From positions 372,001 through 436,000 of the forward strand of contig OZ017762.1 of NCBI GenBank assembly GCA_963969365.1: a stretch of DNA of 64,000 nt, in the 5' to 3' direction. The DNA is from Asterochloris sp. CNOR1. Its lineage: Eukaryota; Chlorophyta; Trebouxiophyceae; Trebouxiales; Trebouxiaceae. Positions within the stretch are counted from its first letter, which is position 1; every line of letters starts with the position of its first letter. The position numbers and the translations under genes were made by a program. The notes under the pieces are model-generated. The model was given only the letters and a program-made list of their open reading frames with translations, was not told the origin of the DNA and did not search any database. Shown here one piece after another: positions 56,168-64,000 of this stretch.

Positions 56168-58166
56168 ATGGAGCAGCTGCAGCAAGGCCTGATTGAGCAG
56201 CACCTCTTGCAGGCGCGTTTCATGGCCGTTGGCAGCAATGCAGATGCAGCTGCGTACTCAGCACTGAATGACTGCAGGTGGCCAAGAATGTGGAGGATCA
56301 GTTGGACAGTCAGCTGCATCAGCTGGACAATCTAAGAGAGGACGACGTCGAGCAGCTGCGGCAAAAGCGCATTCAGCAGCTCAAAAGGTGAAAGCGGCTC
56401 ATGATCAGCCTGCTGCAGAGGTCGTAGGAGTTAGCCTGTGGGCGAGGGCACGCCATGCAGCCCAAACCTCCCTGTGGCCTGCATAGCTGCCATCATGTCT
56501 CTAGACTGCAGCAAGCAGGTCACTTGTGCTTGCAGGCAAGCAGACCGCAAGAGGGAGTGGCTTTCGAAGGTGTGGACCCCAACTTGAGCTCCTGAAGTGT
56601 GTCAGCTGTGGGCCAGCAACACCAGCCCTTTGCTCTGCAGGGGCATGGCGAATACAGAGAAATCCTGTCCGAGAAGGATTTCTTTGCTGAGATGAAGGGC
56701 ACAGAGCGCATGGTCTGCCACTTCTACAGGGAGAACTGGCCATGCAAGGTGACATGCAGTGGGAGTTGCTGCCCTGCTTCTTAGAGATGCTACCTGCACA
56801 TCACATGGCTGCTGCTTGCACGCTCTCCCAAAGGCTGCTTGCACAATCTATGTTGTAGACTATCTAGGGGGTCAGGCATGGTCCTTGCTGTGCTGTCAAG
56901 CCTCCTCTGCAAGTAATTACATGACCCACTGCCGCTGTCCGCCTGCAGGTGATGGACAAGCACCTGAGCATTCTGGCGCAGCAGCACACTGAAACAAAGT
57001 TTGTCGAGGTCAGATCTGGCCAAGATGCCTTGTGGGCTGCCTGGACAGCTGAAATGGCGGGCACTGACCCATTTATTGAGTGACAGGGGCGCGAGTATTG
57101 CCTAGAGGGCAGCATATCTACTGCCCCGAAGGCAGCTTGACAAACCCTGCCATGGTTGTGGCAGGCGTCCCTTTCCTTTCGCCTACTCTTTGTGGCTGGC
57201 CCCATACCTGGCAGGAGTGTACGTAATTAGATTCCCAAGCATTGCAGCTGCAGGCCGCTGCCAGCCCAGGGTGCTGAGGGCACCAGCGGGCGCGCTGCTG
57301 CTGCCCCTGCTGTCCTGTCCGCACCCTCAGGTGCCCCCTGCTGCAGATCCATGCGGAGAAGAGCCCCTACCTGACAGAGAAGCTGCGCATCTTCATGCTG
57401 CCCACCCTGGCACTGGTGAAGAACCAGAAGGTGGACAGCTACATCGTGGGCTTCGATGAGCTGGGGGGCAAAGACGACTTCAGCACTGAGGTGCTGGCCG
57501 CGCGCCTGGAGCAGGCTGGCCTCCTGTGGCCCAGCGGTGGTCTGGACGGGGTGGCCCTGCAGCACAAGACCAGTGAAGGTGACAGGCAGCATCAGCCTGT
57601 GGGCACACTGCAGTGCACTGGTGGTGCCTGGAGACCTGCCTGGTCGAGCAGGGTCTGCAAACAAAGTCGGAATGAGCTTCACCTGCCAGTTGCTGGCTGC
57701 ATGGGGAAGCTCCTGCTCCTGTGGCCCAGTGATGGGCTGGGCAGGTGGCCTTGCAACACACACCCACCGAAGGTGAGACAGCAGGTTGCGGAGGGCTGTC
57801 AGCGCTGTGCAAGGTTGCCCTCATCATCTGCAACCGCATGCCAGCACAAGTCTGGGGATGGTGAACCTCCTAGGGCTGGCAGAAAATGACATGATTTTTG
57901 AAGACAGACATGGTTGTCTACGACATGCGGCGGAAGTCCATTGAGAGTGCCTTTATTGCCTGTTATGTGGTGTGGTGATCCTGCGTGTACAGCTGCATGC
58001 TGCCATTCTGGACTAAGGCATGGCTGCCTCTGCAATGCCATCAAGCGACCAGCATGAGGGTGACATTTGCAGCACACCGAAAAACTGTTGCCTACCTGCA
58101 GTGCCTCGGAGGAGCATCCGGCAGAGAGGAAGGGATTCTGATGATGAGGACTCAGACTTTGACTGA
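56168..58166 (+). CDS. TXNDC9: Thioredoxin domain-containing protein 9 (TXNDC9 / phosducin-like)
   Basis: The eight exons 56168-56212, 56278-56387, 56536-56569, 56641-56748, 56949-57008, 57347-57578, 57883-57912 and 58102-58166 give 227 residues, the size of human TXNDC9. A coiled-coil N-terminus (HLLQVAKNVEDQLDSQLHQL, DDVEQLRQKRIQQLK) leads to the family hallmark WLSKGHGEYREI, then VCHFYRENWPCK, HLSILAQQHTETKFV, LRIFMLPTLALVKNQK, YIVGFDELGGKDDF and an acidic tail DSDDEDSDFD. The thioredoxin fold lacks a CxxC centre, as in all TXNDC9 proteins. Family members bind the CCT/TRiC chaperonin and modulate actin and tubulin folding. The first intron (56213-56277) must use a GC donor to keep the family sequence and frame. 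Confidence 0.94.
57516..57782 (+). repeat. Boundary echo: exon 6 3' end of TXNDC9
   Basis: The end of exon 57347-57578 with its donor (about 57519-57585) has a diverged copy at about 57708-57780 in the following intron. The copy ends in a better GTGAGAC donor. Confidence 0.78.
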
Positions 58167-58415
58167 GAGATCAGAACTTGCCCCCCATTTCATTGCAATT
58201 CATTGAGTAAAGCAGGCAGTGATGGGACAATAACGCTGCGCATGGGACACAGCGCCTCTCATCTGAGGCCTGGCCTGCAAGGTGCCTGAACGTCATGCTT
58301 TGAGTTTGGCATCAGCCTGGCTACACCTCATAGTCGCAGTGGTCTACACAAGGCCGAGCAGCACTCACTTCCTCAATCAAATCATCAAACTTGCACACTC
58401 AACAGATGTCCAGCA

Positions 58416-60168
58416 TCAATCCTTTGTATTGTAAGTGTCCTCCAGCTCCTCCATGGGATCCTTGCCCTCATTCATTACTTTCTGCTGCTCCTTCTTCTGC
58501 TCCTTGAGGCGGTTGTCCTCTTCAAGCTTCTCAAGCTGCTGCTCTGCCTCAGCCTTCTCGTACCTGCAGAAGGTATTGGTGCAGGGTCTGCATGGTGTGC
58601 CAGCATCATGAGGTTGCAGGAGGAGCTGGCGCTGCAAGCTGCAACCCAATGTTGGCCTGTGCCTTGTCACATGTTCAGCAGGGGCTTGATGAGTGGTGCA
58701 CTGGCATGGCCCTGGGAGCTTGAGGCAGGTATACGATTGCCCAAAATTGCAGCTGGGGCAGATATAATTGCCTGACACTTTGGTTCGCATCTACAGCCAG
58801 TTGGCACCTGCAACCACATCAGGTGCCACCGCCTGACAGCAAGTGGCCAAGCAAGGGCTTGGACACTGCATGCCCTGCACTTGAGGCGCAAAGCACCTGC
58901 AGCACTCAACGCCTGGGGTCACGCAAGTGCCATGGCAGTACAGCCAACCAGTGCCTAGACAGTGGGCCAAAGCCTGCATGCCTGTGTGAGGCACCACAGC
59001 CCTGTGCAGGCAAGTGGCAACCTGCAGGGAATGCATCATAGGGCATGGCTGTCTGCAGGCGCCCTCACCTGCTGGGGTGTGCCCGGGACGGCCAGTGGCC
59101 AAGAGTCGGGTGCCGGTTGAACAGAGGCGGGCACAGCTCATGCAAAACCCAACAGGTGTGGGAGTTTGCCGAGACAATCCAATGGCGCAGCGGATTGACA
59201 ACAACGACATACACGCCTCCCCATTCATTTGATTACTAACCCACCAGTTGTCAGAATCTGCCCATACAGCCTGGTGTGAGAAACCCTTCTCGCCTCCCTT
59301 GATCTTCATGGGCTGCGCATAGTTCACCCTCAGCGTGCGCCCATACAGCTCTGCATTGTTCATGTTGTCGATGGCATCCCCGGCGTCTTCCTTGACCTCG
59401 AACTCGATGAAGCCAAAGCCCCTGTGCTTCCCTGCAGACACAGCGTGAGCACCGTCTTGTCTGAGCTGCCTTCCTGTAAGACCTGAAGCCGCTGTGCTCT
59501 TGTGCAGTTGCAGGCCAATGAAAGTTGATCATGACACAGCAGCCTGAGGCAGATTGGTAGGCACAACATTCAGAGGTTGAGAGCCCCTGTGCTTTCCTGC
59601 AGAGGTAACCTGCCCAACAGGCGCAGCATCTGCATCCACTGAACAGGTAGCAGCAGCACAGGCGGTCGCAGCGGCCACAAGAAGCCTGGGATACAGGCTC
59701 AGAAAGCTGCAAGACCGCCTCTATGCGCAGTTGCAAGCAAGCCTGCAGGCCTGGTTCTCAGCCAGGCGGCGTTGCGCAGCGTGCTCATGGCTACCCACCT
59801 GTGGCGTGGTCCAGAGGGATGTTCACGTCCTTGATCTCTCCAAAGGGGATGAATGCTGAGTTGAGAATGGCCTCGTTCACATTCTCCTCCAGGCCACCCA
59901 CATACAGCGTGGTCTTGGGATTTGTGCCCTTGCCGCCTGCAGGGAGTTGGAACTCCGTTGCAATGGTTGAGGTGCAGCTGCAGGCTGCACAGTTTCTCCC
60001 ATCTCCAGCACTGCCTGATGCAGCAGCTTTCACTAAAACAAGAGACCAGCGACAACTGAGACCACCGTGTTGGGGGCAGAGGGCTGTGCAAAGGTGCTTT
60101 CGTGTGCCACGAGGCAGGACCTCACCTTGCCCACTGACGGCCTGCACATTCACTAGCGTAGTCTGCAT
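58416..60168 (-). CDS. RRM protein resembling the N-terminus of cyclophilin E (PPIE), without cyclophilin domain
   Basis: Exons 60168-60126, 59936-59799, 59431-59245 and 58563-58416 give about 171 residues. One RRM is complete: RNP2 TTLYVGGL, then [18 protein letters not shown]1 [31 protein letters not shown], and the PPIE-type follow-up [12 protein letters not shown] and VWADSDNW. Where PPIE would continue into its peptidyl-prolyl isomerase domain, this protein instead has a highly charged helix ([19 protein letters not shown]) and stops. Human PPIE works in the spliceosome and binds MLL; this protein is probably nuclear and RNA-binding but cannot isomerise prolines. It is divergent from UTP15 (75 bp) and convergent with TXNDC9. 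Confidence 0.88.
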
Positions 60169-60243
60169 GATGTGCTGTAAAGAAAGACAGCAAGTAGTGT
60201 TGACTGGTAGCTGCCCAGCTCGTTGCCCGCAGAGAGTTGCCCC
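60169..60243. promoter_or_regulatory. Very short divergent promoter, RRM protein / UTP15
   Basis: Only 75 bp separate the two start codons. Shared core promoter elements or transcription start inside the partner gene are implied. The assignment is positional only. Confidence 0.55.
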
Positions 60244-63200
60244 ATGAGCCCCGTCACGATGGATCAGCCTCAGGAGTACAAGTGAGTGCCATCGCTGACC
60301 TGCACATGGTTTAGCCGACATTGTTCAAGCACTGTTCAGGCCTCAGTTCAAGCCTGACTCTCTCATCAACTGTGCAGGAAGCTTGCTCTCACTCGGCATG
60401 AGCCAAGGGCACTCAGGGAGACTGCAGAGGGCAAATACTGGCGGCACTTTAGCAAGCCAGTCTTCCTGCAGCAGGTGCACTGCCCACTTGCTGTCGACTG
60501 CACAATCAGCTTTTCCCTGAGTCTAACTCACCTCCACAGACTCTCAACGCCGAGGGGTCCCACATGTTATGCAGATTGGCGCTGTAAGCCATGTCAACAT
60601 CAGTCCCTGCTACCCCTATGAAGTTGCTGTCACCAGCTCTACTCGTGTGCTTGTGTACGACAAGTCTACAGCCCAAGTCAAGCGCCAGTTCACCCGCTTC
60701 AAGGACAAGGCCTACAGCGGCACCTTCAGGGGCGACGGCAAGCTGCTGGTGGCCGGCGGGGAGGATGGCATTGTGCAGGTGGGTCAGCTGAACATGTGCG
60801 GTAGCCAAGGCTGCTGAAAGCAGCTGTGGCAGCTGCGGTCTGGGCCTTGGCTGAGCTGGGGCACGACAGCGCTTGACGAGCTGTGGCTACTTGTGGTTGT
60901 TCAGGGCTGCCTGTCTTGGTCAGCAGGTGTGTTTAAGTGCTGCAGAGTGTCGTACAATGCCACAACCATGTCTGCAGTGCAGCTGAAAGTGTGCTGCACA
61001 AGGCATGCCCTCCATGCTGCCATGGCACATGATCCTGTGTGCGGCGCAGGGTAGCTGCTTGTGGGCTGCAGACTCTCCGTGATGATCTGACGATCTGCTG
61101 CGCAGTGGGGTGAGTGTGTCTTCCCTAGGCACACACAGGCCAGGTGTTGCCTGGCATGGCACCACATCACTGGCAGCTCAAGCACCACGCTGCTGCAGCT
61201 GAGGGCCCGTGAAGCGGCCTGCCGCGCTGCTCAGGCAACCTTGTGTGGTGCGACGGTCGCCTCAAGAGCTCAGCTCATTCTTGATATTCCTGCAATGCAG
61301 GTCTTTGACGGCGGCAGCAGGGCAGTCCTGCGGCAGCTCAAGGGCCACCAGGCAGCCTGCCACGCAACTCGCTTTGCCCCGGATGGGCAGCACGTCCTCT
61401 CTGCCGCGGACGACACCACGGTGCGCCAGCCAGCTGCCCCTAGCTCTATGTTGCAGACTGCGCTGTACCGCATGCACTCCTGCTCATAGATAGCGGGCGC
61501 TTCTTGGTCCTCAGCCTCAACCGCTTCTGCTGTCTGTCGGCATTGAGTCTGTAAGAAGGTCGTGCTCTTTTGCAGGTGCTCTGCTATGGATTAGTTTACC
61601 TGCACAAGCTGTGTCCAGCGCCTGCACAGCAGCACTGCGCATCAGCTGTCGCAGGGCCTCGTGCTCTCTCTCACAGCTGCATGCTACTGCAGGTGCGCTG
61701 GTGGGACGTGGCTGCTGGCGAGCAGCTGTTCAGGCTGGAGGGGCACACCGACTACGTGCGCTCGGCGGCTGCCAACCCTGCCAGCCCGGACGTGTGGGCG
61801 ACAGGAGGGTACGACCACGTCTGCCGCCTCTGGGACGTGCGCAGCCAGCAGGTGGGGCAATGTTGGGGTGGTGCGCGAGCAGGGATGGCAGCACTTGGCT
61901 GACGCTGCAGCATTGCACCTCTGCTGTGCAGCCAGCAGGTGGGCAGCCCAGGCACAAGCAGTAGAGCATGCACGTTCTTGCATGGGGTGGGTTTTGCAGC
62001 GCATGCACTGCATGCATGTGTGGCGCCTACAGGAGGAGGGCAGCCAGGAGTTGGGCAGCTTGGTCCCCCGTGTGTGGTGTGAGTCCAGCAGGGGCCCAGA
62101 GAGAGAAGGCCTCATGGGATGTGTTTCGCTGCGCAGTCTGTGTGTCAGTGCCATGCTCCCTCCTGCCTGGGCTGCTTTGATTCCAAGTAACAGCCGCAGC
62201 AGCTTTGAAAGCATGGTCGGCCTGGCTGCCGATCTGCAGCACTCCTGTCATGCGCTTCAGGGCTTGAAGCTGATTCAGTTACTACCTGTGCAGGGTCTGA
62301 TGAGCTTGGACCATGGCGCACCTGTGGAAGATGTGGCTTTTCTGCCCTCGGGTGAGTGTCCCTGCAGCAGCACAGCCTCCAGGCCGCCATGCAGAGCTGA
62401 TCAAGTCTGCACTGTCATCTCCAGGACCCTGTGAGGCTCGCTGCTGGTGGACTGACTTGTGACAAGATGATGCCTGCCTCTGCCCCTGGCCTCTGCTGTT
62501 GCGCCTTATAGCTACCCGTAGGCACCGGTGCAGCTGCAATAGGTCGCACCTGGGCGTCCACTTCAGGCAGCTTGCTGACTGCCGGCTCGGAGTATTGTAG
62601 TCCACCTGGCTGCAGGCGCGCCTGTGGCCACAGCAGCAGTCTGCAAGCTTGTTTAAACATGCACACATAAGGAGACAACCCCGCAAGCGACCTCCCTGCA
62701 GGGAATAGGCCACAGCAGGAGGCTGCAAGCTCTGCTCAGCCACAGACATAGATGAGAGGCTGACCCTCAAGCTGCCTCTCAATCCCTGCAGGGACCCTTG
62801 CGGTCACAGCAGGAGGCACCAGCGTGTGCATCTGGGACATCCTGGGTGGTGGGCGCCTGCTGGCTCGCTTGGACAACCACCAGAAGACTGTGACCTGCCT
62901 GCGGGTGGCTGCCCATGCGGGGCCTGCCAGCAGTGCAGCCCCCAGGCTGCTGACAGGCTCCCTGGACACACATGTCAAGGTGAGCGCTGTGCTAGGAGCA
63001 GCAGCCCCTCCAGAGAGGAATCACCAGAGTCCCGATTTGATGCTGCTTAGCCCAGGAGCAAGTTTACCCTTGCAGCGCCCAGGCTGCCAACAGGGCTGCC
63101 ATACGTTTTGTAGTTGTAGGACCAGATCTACGGTGTGCTTGCATGCCTGCATTTGCTGTCTTTATTGTTGTGACATTGCATAGTTGCCTGAGCTCCCTGG

Positions 63201-64000
63201 GGGTCCCTGGAAAGGCCAAGTAAGAAGGGCCGAATGGTGCCCATGAGCGCTCTGCAGCAGCCAGGCAGACAGGGTGCGAGCCTGCATGTGCCGGGGCTGG
63301 GGTGTGGGGCAATGGCATGCTTGCCAGCAGGCTGCTGAGAGAGATGTTAACATAATTTCGGGATCAGCAGGAGACATGAGTCAAGTCTTGATCTCGCTGG
63401 CAGGGACCCATGCAAGGATAGCACAAGAGCCTCTCTGTGCTGTCCTGCTCGTGCATCTGGCAACATGAGTGATTGCCGGTAGTGACATCCACAACAGCTT
63501 GTGAAGCATCTGCGTGAGACGTGCACTGAGTCTGCTGTGCCCGTGCTGCAGGTGTACGAGCTGGAGGGCTATCGAGTCACGCATGCCCAGAAGTACCCAA
63601 GCCCCATCCTGTCGCTGGACATTGCACCGGACTGCAGCACGCTAGCTGTGGGGCAGGCAGACGGGCTGCTGTGCCTGCGCAAACACAGCGCTCCCAAGGC
63701 TGCGGCCATCGGTGCAGGTGGGGCGTCTGCCTGCTCCCTCTGTGACGGCAAACCTGTGGAGCGACATTGGGGGTTGGTCGCACAACAGGTGGTGAGGTCT
63801 GCAGATCGTGACCTGTGTTTGGGCCCACGAAATGCTCAACTCCTGTAAACTTTGTGTGCAGGTGGTGCTCCCCCCAAGCGCCCAGTCTGGACGCGGCGCC
63901 TGACGGCTGCCACTCCCCGCTACTTTGTGCGGGGCCAGGGGGACAAGCCTGACCCTGGCGAGAAGCGCACTCCCAAGCGGCGCCCCATCAACCTGAAGCC
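60244..64000 (+). CDS. UTP15: UTP15, WD-repeat U3 snoRNP (small-subunit processome) protein, 3' end beyond window
   Basis: Exons 60244-60281, 60378-60474, 60575-60778, 61301-61420, 61693-61851, 62294-62351, 62792-62979, 63552-63717 and 63862 to the window end join in phase. The product follows UTP15 throughout: YWRHFSKPVFLQQ, an N-terminal beta-propeller with STRVLVYDKST, RFKDKAYSGTFRGDGKLLVA, LKGHQAACHATRFAPDGQHV, EGHTDYVRSAAANPASPDVW, DHVCRLWDVRSQQ, SLDHGAPVEDVAFLPSGGTL, VCIWDILGGGRLLARLDNH and LLTGSLDTHVKVYELEGYRV, then YFVRGQGDKP just after the propeller. UTP15 acts in the t-UTP/UtpA subcomplex in early 18S pre-rRNA processing in the nucleolus. The C-terminal UTP15 domain must lie past position 64000. 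Confidence 0.93.
61840..61948 (+). repeat. Short boundary echo in UTP15
   Basis: The exon end GCAGCCAGCAGGTGGG at about 61841-61856 recurs at about 61928-61943 in the next intron with its donor context. Confidence 0.6.

Overview
This is nuclear DNA of a eukaryote, most likely a unicellular green alga (Chlorophyta, possibly a trebouxiophyte). Genes are split into many short exons with GT-AG (and several GC-AG) introns, introns are rich in GC and TGCAG, and the proteins look plant/algal: H2A.Z, an AP-1/2 beta adaptin, an organelle-type bS21, ceramide kinase, TXNDC9 and UTP15. No bacterial-type operons, CRISPR arrays or rRNA/tRNA genes were seen. Exon models were built by eye from splice signals, reading-phase continuity and family resemblance. 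Most multi-exon genes close with consistent phase at every junction.

Layout. 1-488 (-): end of an unrecognised membrane protein. 2032-4755 (-): mitoferrin-like carrier, divergent from histone H2A.Z at 5010-5857 (+). 6178 to about 10780 (-): ceramide kinase. 11447-27502 (-): a 27-exon, about 1506-residue NLR-like STAND protein, SAM - four-helix bundle - CBL-type EF-hand - NB-ARC - winged helix - about 11 kinesin-light-chain-type TPRs. It is divergent from AP beta adaptin at 27745-37603 (+, 953 aa). 37819-39626 (-): bS21 ribosomal protein, 85 bp from 40S S14/uS11 at 39712-41101 (+). 41226 to about 42240 (-): possible unknown gene. 42757-47906 (-): probable mitochondrial TPR protein containing an in-frame minisatellite. 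48446-48598 (+): displaced copy of the last NLR TPR exon. 49087-50313 (+): small coiled-coil, tail-anchored protein. 50611-51135: 264-bp tandem duplication at the 3' end of a decayed cysteine-synthase-like gene, 51028-52853 (-). 53000-54900: repeats and no clear gene. About 55130-56143 (+): possible unknown gene. 56168-58166 (+): TXNDC9. 58416-60168 (-): PPIE-type RRM protein. 60244 to the window end (+): UTP15 WD-repeat protein, cut by the window edge.

Two things stand out. The NLR-like gene joins a death-fold-sized adaptor (SAM), a helical bundle resembling MLKL/HeLo/MCA-type executioner domains and a CBL-type EF-hand to an NB-ARC-TPR sensor, with degenerate Walker motifs. Across at least seven genes, short exon-intron boundary segments of 20-80 bp have diverged copies lying 70-200 bp away inside the adjacent intron ('boundary echoes'). 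The same genes also use several GC donors.

The genes do not form a pathway. They are mostly housekeeping genes (iron import, chromatin, sphingolipid phosphorylation, clathrin adaptor, ribosomes, protein folding, RNA binding, rRNA processing) arranged as divergent pairs sharing short promoters, with accessory material concentrated at 11-27 kb and 42-56 kb.
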